Positions 45,106 through 55,794 are shown, counted from the first letter of the stretch. The stretch: 64,000 nucleotides of DNA from Paeniglutamicibacter psychrophenolicus (GCF_030812255.1 NZ_JAUSSH010000009.1:100412-164411), one strand, 5' to 3'. Notes: generated by a model from the sequence alone, not told the origin. Program-made: numbers and translations.

Positions 45106-47526
45106 CTATGGTGCCTCGTGGCCGGGCCGGCCGGCGCGGCCGGGGGATGCGGCCCATTGCCAGTCCCGGATCTCGGGCAGGTCCTCGCCGTGGGTCCGGA
45201 TGTAGGAGCGGTGCTCGACGAGCTTGTTCCTGAGTTCCTCGCGCACGCGGGCCGAGATGTCCTTGAGCCGCGGCACCCGGTCGATGACGGCGATGGCCAG
45301 GTTGAACCTGTCGATCCGGTTCAGCACACACATGTCGAACGGGGTGGTGGTGGTGCCTTCCTCCCGGAAGCCGTGGACGTGGAAGCCGCCGTGGTTGGTG
45401 CGCCGGTAGGTGAGCCTGTGGATCAGCCACGGGTAGCCGTGGTAGGCGAAGACCACGGGCTTGTCCGTGGTGAACAGGGCGTCGAATTCGCGGTCGGCCA
45501 GGCCGTGCGGGTTCGCGGCCCGGTCCTGGAGCCGCAGCAGGTCCACGACGTTGACCACCCGGATGGACAAATCCGGGAACCGGGAGTTCAGGATCTCGAC
45601 GGCGGCGAGGGTTTCCATGGTCGGCACGTCCCCGGCGCAGCCCATCACCACGTCGGGTTCGGCATCCGCCTCCGTGCCGGCCCAGTCCCAGATGCCCAGG
45701 CCCTTGGTGCAGTGCACCACGGCGTCGTCCATGTCCAGGTACTGCAGCGCCGGCTGCTTGCCGGCCACGATCACGTTGACGCGCTGGCGGCTGCGCAGGG
45801 CATGGTCGGCAACCGACAGCAGGGTGTTGGTATCCGGCGGGAGGTACACCCGGATCACCTCGGACTTCTTGTTGAGCACGTGGTCGATGAAGCCGGGGTC
45901 CTGGTGGGAGAAGCCGTTGTGGTCCTGCCGCCAGACATGGGAGGTGAGCAGGTAGTTCAGTGAGGCGACCGGCCGGCGCCAGGGGATCGAGTTGGCCGTG
46001 TCCAGCCATTTGGCGTGCTGGTTGAACATGGAGTCGACGACGTGGATGAAGGCCTCGTAGCAGGAGAAGAATCCGTGCCGCCCGGTGAGCAGGTAGCCTT
46101 CCAGCCAGCCCTGGCAGGTGTGTTCGGAGAGGATTTCCATTACCCGTCCGTCGGGGGCCAGGTGGTCGTCCTCCGGGACGGTCCGGGCGTTCCAGGTGCG
46201 GTCGGTGGCTTCGAGGATGGCCGCGAGCCGGTTCGAGTTGTTCTCATCCGGGGAGAAGACCCGGAAGTTGTCCATGTTCGCCGCCATGACGTCGCGCAGC
46301 ATCTGTCCCAGAACCCGGGTGGCTTCCACCGCGCCGGTGCCCGGTTCCTCCACCGGCACCGCGTAGTCGCGGAAATCGGGCATCCGCAGGTCCCGCAGCA
46401 GGACCCCGCCGTTGGCGTGCGCGGTGGCGCTCATCCGCCGCGGACCCATCGGGTGCAGGGCGCGGATGGCTTCGACCGGGGTCCCGGATGAGTCGAAGAG
46501 TTCCTCCGGCCGGTAGCTGCGCAGCCATTGCTCGAGGATCTTGCGGTGGTTGTCGTTTTCTCGTGCGGCGCCGAAGGGCACCTGGTGCGAGCGCCAGGAG
46601 CCTTCGACCTTCTGCCCGTCGACCTCGGAGGGGCCGGTCCAGCCCTTGGGGGAGCGGAGCACGATCATCGGCCAGCGCGGCCGCTGGACCAGGCCCTCTT
46701 CCCGGGCGGAGCGCCGGATCTCCATGATCGCTTCGAGGCAGGAATCCAGGGCCGCGGCGAAATCCTGGTGCATCTGTTCGGGGTCCTGGCCCTCCACGTA
46801 GTGGGGGATGTGGCCGTAGCCGCGCAGCAGCCCGTCCAGTTCGTCGCGGTCCATCCGGGCCAGGATCGTGGGGTTGGCGATCTTGTAGCCGTTCAGGTGC
46901 AGGATCGGCAGCACGGCACCGTCCCGGGCCGGGTTCATGAACTTGTTTGAGTGCCAGCTGGCTGCCAGCGGACCGGTCTCCGCCTCCCCGTCTCCCACCA
47001 CGGCGGCGACGATGAGGTCCGGGTTGTCGAAGGCCGCCCCATAGGCGTGCGAGAGCGAATATCCCAGTTCCCCGCCCTCATGGATGGATCCGGGGGTTTC
47101 GGGGGCGACGTGGCTGGGGATGCCCCCGGGGAAGGAGAACTGCCTGAACAGCCGCTTCATCCCCTCCAGGTCCTGGGAGATATTGGGGTAGGTCTCGGAG
47201 TAGGTGCCTTCGAGCCATCCCGCCGCGACCGGGCCCGGCCCTCCGTGCCCCGGACCCATCACGTACATCATCTCCAGGTCCCGTTGCATGATGGCCCGGT
47301 TCAAGTGGGCGTAGATGAAATTCAGTCCCGGGGTGGTGCCCCAGTGCCCCAGCAGCCGTGGCTTGACATGCTCGGGCCTTAGCGGTTCACGCAGCAGCGG
47401 GTTGTCCATGAGATAGATCTGCCCCACGGAGAGGTAGTTTGCCGCCCGCCACCAGGCGTGGATGCGCTCCAGCTCGTCGGGGGCCAGTGCGGGATCCTTC
47501 TCGGATGCAGTGTGGAGATGGCTCAT
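45106..47526 (-). CDS. xfp: Xylulose-5-phosphate/fructose-6-phosphate phosphoketolase
   Basis: Phosphoketolase cleaves xylulose-5-P or fructose-6-P with phosphate to acetyl phosphate, using thiamine diphosphate. The 806-residue length is typical. Seen: [71 protein letters not shown] (ThDP/Mg site), [15 protein letters not shown] and [20 protein letters not shown] 47526 gives [11 protein letters not shown]; upstream residues in the frame are not conserved. The ribosome site is weak (AAAGG, 13 nt away). First gene of the operon with the GH65 fusion; acetate kinase is convergent beyond it. Confidence 0.95.
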   Translation of the reverse strand: MSHLHTASEKDPALAPDELERIHAWWRAANYLSVGQIYLMDNPLLREPLRPEHVKPRLLGHWGTTPGLNFIYAHLNRAIMQRDLEMMYVMGPGHGGPGPVAAGWLEGTYSETYPNISQDLEGMKRLFRQFSFPGGIPSHVAPETPGSIHEGGELGYSLSHAYGAAFDNPDLIVAAVVGDGEAETGPLAASWHSNKFMNPARDGAVLPILHLNGYKIANPTILARMDRDELDGLLRGYGHIPHYVEGQDPEQMHQDFAAALDSCLEAIMEIRRSAREEGLVQRPRWPMIVLRSPKGWTGPSEVDGQKVEGSWRSHQVPFGAARENDNHRKILEQWLRSYRPEELFDSSGTPVEAIRALHPMGPRRMSATAHANGGVLLRDLRMPDFRDYAVPVEEPGTGAVEATRVLGQMLRDVMAANMDNFRVFSPDENNSNRLAAILEATDRTWNARTVPEDDHLAPDGRVMEILSEHTCQGWLEGYLLTGRHGFFSCYEAFIHVVDSMFNQHAKWLDTANSIPWRRPVASLNYLLTSHVWRQDHNGFSHQDPGFIDHVLNKKSEVIRVYLPPDTNTLLSVADHALRSRQRVNVIVAGKQPALQYLDMDDAVVHCTKGLGIWDWAGTEADAEPDVVMGCAGDVPTMETLAAVEILNSRFPDLSIRVVNVVDLLRLQDRAANPHGLADREFDALFTTDKPVVFAYHGYPWLIHRLTYRRTNHGGFHVHGFREEGTTTTPFDMCVLNRIDRFNLAIAVIDRVPRLKDISARVREELRNKLVEHRSYIRTHGEDLPEIRDWQWAASPGRAGRPGHEAP

Positions 47527-47867
47527 GGGGAGGTGGCTGCCTTTCGCTTCGTCATGGAAATGATGATCCGAACCGCCTGTCCCTGCCTTGTGTCGTCGGG
47601 GTGTCGCGGCTCCCGGTGCAGGCCGGTGGAACCGTGGCATCCAGGAGGGGATCCTTTCGAGGAGGACGCTGTTTCCAGACCGGGGCGGCGGGGTGCCAAG
47701 GTCCACGATTCCCACCCTAGCAACGCCGGGAGGAATATGCTCGGCCGGGACCAGGACGGCTTCTTCCCGGCGGCCGGTGTGTCCACGGTGGCGAAGCTGA
47801 CGCCGGTGGTCGAGGATGGAAGAAACAGGGGAAATACCGTGCGCGCGATGAAAAGGAAACAAGCTCA
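47527..47867. other. 341-bp divergent promoter region (xfp / metal ATPase)
   Basis: Holds the outward promoters of the xfp operon and the P1B ATPase gene. No protein is recognised. A GAGGAGG / CCTCCTGG-rich segment around 47645-47665 may form a hairpin. Confidence 0.4.
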
Positions 47868-49793
47868 ATGAGCATGCTGAAACGCTACCCGTTGGTGGCG
47901 GCAACCGTGGTGGTGTTGATCGGCACGCTGGTGATGATTCCCCTGGGGCTGGGGGAGCCGGCGCGTTGGGTGGCCAGCGCTTTTTCGCTGGGCGTGGCGG
48001 CGAAACTGGGCTGGGGCATGGCCAGGGACATTGCCCGGGGACATTGGGGCATCGACATCCTGGCATTCACCGCGATCCTTGCCACGGTGTTCGTGGGCGA
48101 ATGGGTCGCCGCGGTGATCATTTGCCTGATGCTCTCCGGTGGCGCGGCACTGGAGGACTACGCCCAGGAACGGGCCACCAGCTCGTTGTCGGAACTGCTC
48201 AAGCGGGTGCCGACGCACGCACACCGGGTCGAGGCGGAAGGGAACCTCACCGAGGTCAGGCTCGAGGACCTGGTTCCCGGGGATGTGGTGATGGTCCGCC
48301 CGGGTGAGGTGTTGCCGGTCGACGGGGTGCTGCTGGACGAGCAAGGTGCCTTTAACGAATCGTCGTTGACCGGTGAATCGCTGCCGGTGCACAAGGTTGC
48401 CGGGGAATTGCTGATGTCGGGTGCGGTCAACGGCATGCATGCGGTCCACCTGCGCGCCACGGCCAGTGCCGCGGATTCGCAATACTCGCGCATTGTCGAG
48501 CTGGTCAAGGAGGCCTCCGAGTCCCGCGCACCGGTGGTGCGGCTCGCGGACAGGTACGCGGTGCCGTTCACGTTGCTGGCCTACGTCGTTGCCGGCGCGG
48601 CCTGGTGGGTGAGCGGGGACCCCGTCCGGTTTGCCGAGGTGCTGGTGGTTGCCACCCCCTGCCCGCTGCTGATTGCGGCGCCGGTGGCGTTCATGGGCGG
48701 AATGAGCCGGGCGGCCAAGTCGGGCGTGATCGTCAAGGACGGCGGCACGCTCGAACGCCTGGCAGCGGTGAAGACCGTGGCGTTTGACAAGACCGGGACC
48801 CTGACACAGGGCACCCCGGTGTTGCGGGCGGTCAAGCCCGTCGGGGGGATCTCGGAGGACGAGCTTTTGGGATTGGTGGCTGCGGCCGAGCAATACTCCT
48901 CGCACGTGCTGGCTGCCTCGATCGTGGCCGCGGCACGGGAGCGGTCCCTGGCCATCGCCTCGGCATCCGCGGCCAGCGAGGTGGCAACGAACGGCGTGAG
49001 TGCGTTGGTGGACGGGCGCCGGGTACTGGTGGGCAAACCCGCGTGGGTCGACTCGCAGGTCCCCGACATGCAACGTTACGAGCTCGGCCCGGGAGAGTCC
49101 TCGGTGTACGTGGCGGTTGACGGCCGCTTTGCGGGGGTCCTGGTGCTGGCCGACGGGTTGCGCGCGGATGCCGGGGCGGCCTTGCACCAGCTCCGTTCCC
49201 TGGGGGTGACCGAAATGCTCATGCTCACCGGTGACCAGCGGGCCACCGCGGAGCACATTGCCGCAGAGATCGGCCTGGACCGGATCCAGGCCGAATGCCT
49301 GCCCGAGGACAAGGTTGCCTTGGTGCGGGACCTGGAGCACCGCCCGGTGATGATGGTCGGTGACGGCGTCAACGACGCCCCGGTGCTCGCCGCGGCCGAC
49401 GTCGGGGTGGCCATGGGAGCCCGTGGTTCCACGGCGGCCTCGCAAAGCGCGGACGTGGTGATCATGACCGAACACCTCGCCCAGGTGGCCAACGCGGTGC
49501 GCATCGGCCAGGACACTGTGCGTATTGCGCTGCAGTCCATCTGGCTCGGGATCATCTTCTCGGTGGTGCTGATGCTGGTGGCGGCCACCGGGGTGCTTCC
49601 GGCGGTCCTTGGGGCGTTGAGCCAGGAGGTCGTGGACCTGGTGGCGATCCTCAGCGCCCTGCGGGCACTGAAGGGAAGGCGCAAGCAGCGCGCGGTTTCA
49701 CCGCCGGCCCCACCCGGACCAGCCTCCGACGGTTCGAGGGCGGCACGGGAAAGCGCGGCGCCAGATTCCCCGGGCGTCGACAGAAATCCCTAG
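47868..49793 (+). CDS. Heavy-metal-translocating P1B-type ATPase
   Basis: The 641-residue pump has no N-terminal metal-binding domain. Visible: two leading helix pairs, TGES ([11 protein letters not shown]), the transmembrane CPx motif ATPCPLLIA with Cys265, phosphorylated Asp307 in [28 protein letters not shown], and two final helices. The P1B HP dipeptide (normally SxHP) is replaced by YSSHVLA, keeping His but losing Pro. The C-terminal 45 residues are Pro/Ser/Ala-rich. The CPC motif suggests Cu+/Ag+ or Zn2+/Cd2+; the metal cannot be fixed without a binding domain or regulator, and none is nearby. ATG 47868 or ATG 47874. Confidence 0.9.
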   Translation: MSMLKRYPLVAATVVVLIGTLVMIPLGLGEPARWVASAFSLGVAAKLGWGMARDIARGHWGIDILAFTAILATVFVGEWVAAVIICLMLSGGAALEDYAQERATSSLSELLKRVPTHAHRVEAEGNLTEVRLEDLVPGDVVMVRPGEVLPVDGVLLDEQGAFNESSLTGESLPVHKVAGELLMSGAVNGMHAVHLRATASAADSQYSRIVELVKEASESRAPVVRLADRYAVPFTLLAYVVAGAAWWVSGDPVRFAEVLVVATPCPLLIAAPVAFMGGMSRAAKSGVIVKDGGTLERLAAVKTVAFDKTGTLTQGTPVLRAVKPVGGISEDELLGLVAAAEQYSSHVLAASIVAAARERSLAIASASAASEVATNGVSALVDGRRVLVGKPAWVDSQVPDMQRYELGPGESSVYVAVDGRFAGVLVLADGLRADAGAALHQLRSLGVTEMLMLTGDQRATAEHIAAEIGLDRIQAECLPEDKVALVRDLEHRPVMMVGDGVNDAPVLAAADVGVAMGARGSTAASQSADVVIMTEHLAQVANAVRIGQDTVRIALQSIWLGIIFSVVLMLVAATGVLPAVLGALSQEVVDLVAILSALRALKGRRKQRAVSPPAPPGPASDGSRAARESAAPDSPGVDRNP

Positions 49794-50189
49794 CAAAGGG
49801 ACACACCGGGGTGCCTGTTGAGCCTGACACTGCCCCGCATCCCGGCCTTTGGCAACGAATTGGACGGCGGAACGGAACGAATCCGCAGGACTCCGGCCCC
49901 TGGGATCCGCCGTCGGCGAATCGGCACCCGGTGCAGGGGCTTATTCCGGCACCGGAATTTCGTGTGCCCGGCTCCGGCATTGGCGAGGGGAGTTCGTCGG
50001 CCCGCTCGCGCGCAACGGCGCCGGGACGCCAACGGGACGTGCCAGGCTCGAGGCTGGCTGCCAGACCGGACACACATGGGCCTGGCACGACTCGCAACTG
50101 TTTGGACCTGCCCCCGGCGGTCCCATTCCCCTGACCTGCCCGCCCGGCCCGTGGGGGCCGACCCGGCTCGCACTGTGGCCTGATGGAAG
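49794..50189. other. 396-bp gene-free stretch before the ISL3 remnant
   Basis: Follows the metal ATPase. Long open frames here are compositional; no protein family is recognised. Confidence 0.45.
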
Positions 50190-50440
50190 GATGTCCATCC
50201 CGTCGTTCATGGGATGCGACCTGTTGGAGAACTGTAGGGCACTGAAGAAAAGGCAGAAGGAAATCATCACCTACTTCGCCACCGAGGGCGCCTCCAACGG
50301 ACCCGCTGAAGCCACCAATGGACGTCCCTGAAACCATCCACGGGGTTGTCCGGGAAATCCGGAACCTCGAGAACCACCACATCCTCCCGCTGCCCTCCGC
50401 CGGCGGCCGCCGGCACCACCGGACACAGGCCAACCTCACC
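50190..50440 (+). pseudogene. ISL3-family transposase, C-terminal remnant
   Basis: One frame reads CRALKKRQKEIITYFATEGASNGPAEATNGR, the highly conserved C-terminal block of ISL3 (IS204/IS1001/IS1096/IS1165) DDE transposases, normally LKKRxxEILAYFDxxGxSNGPTEAxNGRLExLRG. After NGR the sense moves to the next frame as ETIHGVVREIRNLENHHILPL (normally ALGFRNLTNYIxRxLLE). The catalytic DDE domain upstream is gone. No terminal inverted repeats were identified, so only a scar of the element is left. Confidence 0.72.
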
Positions 50441-50762
50441 ACGCTGGAATCCGCAGGGCCCATTAAGCACCGCGAAACCCGGGCCGTTTACCGCCGCGAT
50501 CCACGGTTCTTGGATGCCGGATTTTCAATGCTCGGGATGTCACGGTGGGGGATCGGCTTTCAAGACTGGCGATTTCCAACCAAAGCTTCGGTGATGCGCC
50601 GGGTGGGTAGTTGCAGAGACTTAGATGTTCCTAAGACCTGCCATGGGTCCCGGCGACACGGCGATCGCTTCTCAAGACTCTTGGTTCGTGGTCGTTGAGC
50701 AGATTTTAGCCATGTGATCCGAGTGACCCTGGGCCAGCGCAGAGTACCGCATCTCCGTCAGC
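50441..50762. other. 322-bp stretch between ISL3 remnant and bactofilin-like gene
   Basis: Lower-GC, non-coding sequence. Nothing recognised beyond the 3' end of the convergent minus-strand gene. Confidence 0.4.
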
Positions 50763-51917
50763 TCACAGCGTGCGTGCGGAGGTATCTCCGTCGTCAACCG
50801 CCCCGGGAAGCGGCGCCGGGGAAGTGGCGTCCAATTCAGACTTGGCACTCCACGGACGCTGGCTGTGGAACTCCAGAAGCTGGGCACCCAGACCAAAGGA
50901 CACCATCGCAAGCCACACCACAATGTTGAGCCACGGGACTTGCAAGGCGGTGATCAGGATCAGGCCCCCGACGAACGACTTCAGCACCGGGTGCTGATCG
51001 CCGCGGAACAGGAGCCGCCCAACATAGAAGGCCCCGTAGACGAACGTCGCGAGCGATAGGGCAATCCAGACCAGGAGTCCAGTGAGTGCGAGGGGAGCCC
51101 CGATGATCGTTACGAGTAGGACCAGCAGGGCAACGGGGACGGCGATGGCTGCCAGGAACCCGACCAGCAGAGCCTTCCAGGGTGACGGCATGAGGTGGTT
51201 GGTTACCCGTGTCAGCCAGCGTGGGAAGAGAAGCCCAGCGAAGAGGGTCACCAGGCTTAGTGCGACCAGAGCGTAGAGCAAGCCGCGCAACCAGGCTACG
51301 AATGAAGCACCGGGTGATCGTTCCTCGCTCGTTGATTGCGGCGGAGCGACGCGCTCCACTGCACCGTCAACCGCGCCCTGCGCGATTTGCGCTTCGGTGT
51401 CGCTGTAGTAGGTTGCGTTTCCCCCGACGGTTCCGTCGATGCTGAGGCGATCGACGCTGACCATCAGGTCTCGTCCGACATTGCCGGCGATCTTGAGGTC
51501 GCTGGCGGCGCCAACCAGGTCGTTGCCAAGCTTCCCGGTTGCGGTGACGATGATGCTGGCCGCGAAGATGGTTCCGCTGCGTGAGACGTCGCCGCTGATC
51601 GTGACGTTCTGCCCGGCAAGCCGCACGTTGCCGCCAACGTTGCCTGTGATGGTGATCGTCTGCGCCGCGGCGATCACGTCGCCGGTGACGTTGCCGCTGA
51701 TTGTGACGTTCTGCCCGGAAGCATACACGTCCCCGTCGACCACGCCCGAGACCTCGACGGACAAATCGCTGTAGAACTGAGGACCTTCGCTTTTGCTCGA
51801 CGCCGAAGGGGGTGGCGTCGGGGCGGCTTCAGCAGGTTCCGTCCCTGGGAAGAAGGCTAGAAAGCAGACCAATAGGACGGCCCCGGTAGAACGATAGATG
51901 CGGGAAAGAACATTCAT
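50763..51917 (-). CDS. Secreted/membrane bactofilin-like beta-helix protein
   Basis: The 384-residue protein starts with a signal sequence (residues 1-32, ending EPAEAAPTPPP). It continues with repeated 16-18-residue beta-helix turns (VVDGDVYASGQNVTISGNVTGDVIAAAQTITITGNVGGNVRLAGQNVTISGDV...) as in polymer-forming bactofilins, here outside the membrane. A linker (residues 185-205) leads to four predicted helices (LLYALVALSLVTLFAGLLFP, LLVGFLAAIAVPVALLVLLV, and two more), and a hydrophilic tail. This is the DUF8173-like membrane-polymer architecture found in envelope-associated proteins. ATG 51917 follows GGAAGGA. Function unknown. It is flanked by transposase remnants on both sides. Confidence 0.8.
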   Translation of the reverse strand: MNVLSRIYRSTGAVLLVCFLAFFPGTEPAEAAPTPPPSASSKSEGPQFYSDLSVEVSGVVDGDVYASGQNVTISGNVTGDVIAAAQTITITGNVGGNVRLAGQNVTISGDVSRSGTIFAASIIVTATGKLGNDLVGAASDLKIAGNVGRDLMVSVDRLSIDGTVGGNATYYSDTEAQIAQGAVDGAVERVAPPQSTSEERSPGASFVAWLRGLLYALVALSLVTLFAGLLFPRWLTRVTNHLMPSPWKALLVGFLAAIAVPVALLVLLVTIIGAPLALTGLLVWIALSLATFVYGAFYVGRLLFRGDQHPVLKSFVGGLILITALQVPWLNIVVWLAMVSFGLGAQLLEFHSQRPWSAKSELDATSPAPLPGAVDDGDTSARTL

Positions 51918-52375
51918 TCCGATATCCTTCCAAACCTGGACAACACATCCACGAGGCGGCGTCCATGCGAACGCCAGACGGTAAGAATCAGTGACGCTAA
52001 CAGGCTCGGCCCGTGGGATGAACCTTGACTCAGCCTATCCAGCGGGGTTGGCACCGGCAATAGGAAAGGCCTCGGTCGCGTGCCTTAACCCCTGGATAGC
52101 TAAAAGCAAAGGTCCTTGTCTGTTATCTGGGGCAGAAGACGGAAAAATCGTACGCAAAGAGTTGAGCCAGGTAGCAACTGGACTACAGCTTGCCAATGGA
52201 GGCCACTTAGAGCCTGTCCGTGACGGGAACCTTGACCGGGTTGGACGGCTTGAGGTGGGTACCCTTGCTTGTGGATTTCAGCGCCCGGTGGCGGCTTTCT
52301 GTGATTACTCCGTGTTGCAGTTCTGGTTTCTCCTTCTGTCTTGGATCACATGGGCCGCGAGACGTCAGCAGGACT
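51918..52375. other. 458-bp gene-free stretch
   Basis: Contains the promoter of the minus-strand bactofilin-like gene. GC is lower than in the neighbouring genes, suggesting foreign or decayed DNA. GAGCCTGTCCGTGACGGG at 52209-52226 resembles an insertion-sequence end but has no partner that I could find. Confidence 0.4.
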
Positions 52376-52585
52376 CGGTTCGTGGCCGCGTGGATCTGGT
52401 TGCATCGGTTCACCAATGCCAGGACGGCAACAACCCGGGCGAAACTCGTCAACGTCCCGGCTCGAATCGCCTCCAACGCCCGAAATATCCGGATGCGCCT
52501 CCCCGAAACCTGGTCCTGGCAAGCTCCCTGGGAAAACCTCTTCGCCGCGGTGAACGCACCACCGCAACCGGCCAGAACAACTGAC
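52376..52585 (+). pseudogene. IS1380-family transposase, C-terminal remnant
   Basis: The frame from 52376 reads ARTATTRAKLVNVPARIAS, NARNIRMRLPETWSWQAPW and ENLFAAVNAPP up to a stop near 52583. This matches the conserved end of IS1380-family DDE transposases (TIRxKLxxVPARxASSARxxxLHLPxxWPWxxxW). Upstream the alignment is lost, so only about 65 codons survive. Confidence 0.65.
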
Positions 52586-52928
52586 CGCCAGCCGCACCAC
52601 GGCATCATCAGGAACCAACGTGGAACACCACCGGCAGGGAGGCCAGCCCATGGAAGTGGACACCGTTGTCGAGTAGTGCACCACAGACCTCACCTCTCGG
52701 CCTGCGCCTCGGTCGGGCCGTCTCCGACGTCGGCTGCAGTGCTCCTGCTCGAGGTGTTGGACGCTTGGGATGGCCTGAGACCCAACCGTGAAGGTGATTG
52801 CGGTGGCTCCGGTCGTTCCCGCGTCAAGAGATTTCGTTCCTGCCACTCACGCCGAATCCGGAACAGGCGGCCGCGACCGTGTCCCCAATGCCGGTCCGTC
52901 CCTCGGGACAACAGGCCTGTACTGTCGC
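52586..52928. other. 343-bp stretch before the broken ABC permease
   Basis: No gene recognised. An ABC-transporter ATPase gene would be expected in front of an FtsX/MacB-type permease; none is present. Confidence 0.4.
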
Positions 52929-54815
52929 ATGATCGCCCGGGACTTCACACGCAATCGCAGCGTCACCGTACTGCTTGTCGTGCTGATGATGCTGTCGGTG
53001 GTGCTGGCCACCGCCAGTGCCGGAACACTGGTCCGTCTCATCGGTGCGTCGAGCAGTTTGACGACCAAGGCCGATGCGCCGCACGTGGCCCAGCTTCATG
53101 CGGGATCCTACGATCAGTCGGCGGTGGATCGCTGGGTCGCCGAACGGCCCGAGGTCGCCGAGCACCAGGCGATGCTGATGCTGGGCATCGATGGGGTGAA
53201 CCTGTTCTTCGACGATGTACCGCAGACCACGAATATCCAGCAGAACTCTCTCGTGGTGCCCAACACGGAGCCCGACCTGCTGCTGGACCTGGACAACCAG
53301 CCGATCACTGAGGTCGCACCGGCACGATGGTGCTTCCGGTGATCTACGAGGTGGAGGCCGACCTCGAGGTCGGCGACACCGTCAGGATCACCGCGGCAGA
53401 TGGCTTTACCAAGGGCTTCGAAGTCGCTGGCTTCGCAAGCGACTCGATCATGAACCCCGCACTCGCCAGTTCCAAGCGGCTCGCGGTGGCGGCTTCAGAT
53501 TTGGAAGAGGTGCACGCGCACACCGGCACGGTGGAACACCTGGTGGAGTTCTGGTTGCACGACCCTGACACTCAGACCGCCGTGTTCGCCAAGGACTACC
53601 AGGACTCGGACATGCCCAAGGCCGGTCACATGGTCGATTCGGCGGCCTTTGAGATGTTCACGATGATCGGCGACGGGATGGTCGCCGCCGTCGTGATCCT
53701 GGTCTCCGTTCTGCTTCTCTTCGCGGGGCTGCTGTGTCTGCGGTTCTCCTTCCCCATGGCAGTCGAGCAGGATTACCGCGGGATCGGAGTGCTCAAGGCG
53801 ATCGGCGTCGCACCACGCGACGTGAAGAAGATCTACCTCACCAAGTACGCCTTTCTTGCCACCATCGTCTCAGCACTCGGGTTGCTCGGCGGGTTGGCGC
53901 TAACCCCACTGCGCACCCGGAGCATCACCCGCTACATGGGCCCGTCCCGAGTATTTGGAACTGGATCGTGCCTGCGCTGGCTGCTTTGCTGATCTTTGCG
54001 ATGATGGTGTTGTTCGTTCTGGTTCTCCTGCGCCGAATCAGCAGGATCAGCGCTGTCGCCGCGCTGAGCACCGGCGCGACCGGCCGGCAGTCCACCGTGG
54101 CGCGCCTGCGACTGTACCGGTCGCGGATGCCGGTGCACTTCCGGCTCGGGACGATGGACGTGGTCGGCTGCCTGCGGACCTACCTCTTGCTGTTCTTCGT
54201 CTTCGCGGTGAGCACCTTCATCATGATCGTGCCGATCAACTCCGCCACTACTGCCAGTGCTCCCGGCTTCATCAACTACATGGGCACCGGTGCCGTCGAC
54301 CTACGCATTGACCTGCGCTACGCCGACGACACTTCGCCGGAGCACTTCTCGCAGACTGTCGAGTACCTGCGAGCGGATCCCGACGTGGCCACTATCGCAC
54401 CGATGGTGACCACTCGGAACAACTCCATCGACAAGAACGGAAATACGATCAGCCTCTACGTCGAGAACGGCGACCATGCGCGGTTGCCCGTGATGTATGC
54501 AGACGGGCGGGCACCCGGGGACGACTCAGAGATCGCGCTGTCGCTGCTCGCGCTGAACCAGGCCGGACGCGAGGTCGTCGATACCCGTCCGATCGAAGTC
54601 GCCGGGCAGGACCGCGACGTCACCATCGTCGGTAGCTACCAGGACATCACCAACGGCGGCAAGACGGCCAAGTCAGCCCGGCCAACCGACGAGAGCGAGG
54701 TGATGTGGTGCATGATCGGCGTGGAACTGGCCCCCAGCACAGACGCCACCGGCAATGCAAAGGAGTATGCTGACCGGTTCGGTCCGGCGCAGGTCGCCGA
54801 CATGGACAACGTCGT
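52929..54815 (+). pseudogene. FtsX/MacB-type ABC transporter permease, frameshifted and truncated
   Basis: The sequence begins MIARDFTRNRSVTVLLVVLM (first helix) and runs in frame to about 53325, where EVAP should continue as GTMVLPVIYEVE but the frame changes. The second segment (53327 to about 53940) ends in a FtsX domain, DYRGIGVLKAIGVAPRDVKKIY. A second shift near 53940-53960 leads to PSIWNWIVPALAALLIFAM and a third segment with another extracellular domain. Homology stops at ADRFGPAQVADMD (about 54815), before the second FtsX domain, so the C-terminal 200-odd residues are lost. Two frameshifts plus truncation make it non-functional. Overlapping ATG codons could allow fragments. Confidence 0.82.
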
Positions 54816-55020
54816 GCCCCCGGCGCCAGTCGGTGGGCGACGCTCCGAGTGCTTCGGGTCCTGGATTGGTGGGAAGGCCGTCCAGCGAGGAGGGGGCCTG
54901 CAAAAAGCCCATGACTCTGGCAGGCTGGTCCCATGAACGAGAGTCGCGCCTCGTGCCGGCCATGGGGGAGCGGGGTGATACTCCGGGAACAGGCTCGGGG
55001 ATTCGTGAGAAGAGGACGCA

Positions 55021-55794
55021 ATGAACGCGCTGAATAGGAAGAGCCCCATCTGGCACGCAGTGATCTGGATAGTGGCCTACGTCGTACTTGTCAACCTCGG
55101 TGATTGGCTATCTGAACTGATCGGTGGGTCGAACTTGGCAACCCCGTTGCTCCTGGTCGCATTCTCCATCGGATTGGTCTTCTACGTGGCGAGAAACGGC
55201 TGGCTGAACTTTTACGGGCTCGGGCCGCTTCGAAGAAGAAGTTTCACCGGTACCTGGCTGTATATCCCGTTAGTCGTCATCGTTTCCCTCCAGTTCTTCA
55301 AGGGCTTCAAGGAGAACCTTGACGTCACCGCGGTGCTGTTGATCGTCGTCCTGATGATCTGCGTCGGCTTCATCGAAGAGTTGCTGTTCAGGGGGTTCCT
55401 GTTCAAGGGCATACTGGCCAAGGGAACCCTCGCGCGCGCGGTGCTCATCTCGGGGGTCACCTTCGGGATCGGGCACGTCGTCAACCTGGCACGCGGGTAC
55501 ACCGGCACCGAGCAGCTCCTCCAGATCGGCTTCGGCATTCTCCTCGGAATCGTGCTTGCGCTCCTGTTTGCCGTTACCGGGACGATCATTCCCTTCATCA
55601 TCTTCCATGTCCTGTTCAACATCAGCGGAAACCTGACTGCAGAAAACAACGAATACAACTTTTGGATGCTGCTGGCAACCGTGGTGATCAGCATCGGATA
55701 TGGGGGGTACCTGGTCGGTAGGCTTCGCCGCCACGGTGCCGACCAGGGCGTGCGCGAGCCCATGATCCCAGCAGCGCGGGAGGTGACGCGATGA
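55021..55794 (+). CDS. CPBP family intramembrane glutamic endopeptidase
   Basis: The 257-residue membrane protein has about eight helices and the CPBP/ABI motifs: EELLFRGFLF with Glu119-Glu120 and Arg124 (motif 1), FGIGHVVN with His152 (motif 2) and the later IIFHVLFNISG (motif 3). Family members are Rce1-like proteases or, in lactic acid bacteria, bacteriocin self-immunity proteins. ATG 55021 follows AGAGGA. The stop overlaps the start of the next membrane gene. Location directly after a broken transporter suggests the original locus was a peptide export/immunity cluster; that is speculation. Confidence 0.9.
   Translation: MNALNRKSPIWHAVIWIVAYVVLVNLGDWLSELIGGSNLATPLLLVAFSIGLVFYVARNGWLNFYGLGPLRRRSFTGTWLYIPLVVIVSLQFFKGFKENLDVTAVLLIVVLMICVGFIEELLFRGFLFKGILAKGTLARAVLISGVTFGIGHVVNLARGYTGTEQLLQIGFGILLGIVLALLFAVTGTIIPFIIFHVLFNISGNLTAENNEYNFWMLLATVVISIGYGGYLVGRLRRHGADQGVREPMIPAAREVTR

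Noticed and set aside
49009..50331. Open frame running from 49849 to 50331 as a full gene
   Set aside because: Only its last 45 codons resemble a transposase; the first part has no coding character.
52209..52226. GAGCCTGTCCGTGACGGG as an insertion-sequence end
   Set aside because: Looks like an IS terminus but no matching inverted partner was found near the IS1380 remnant, so no element boundary is claimed.
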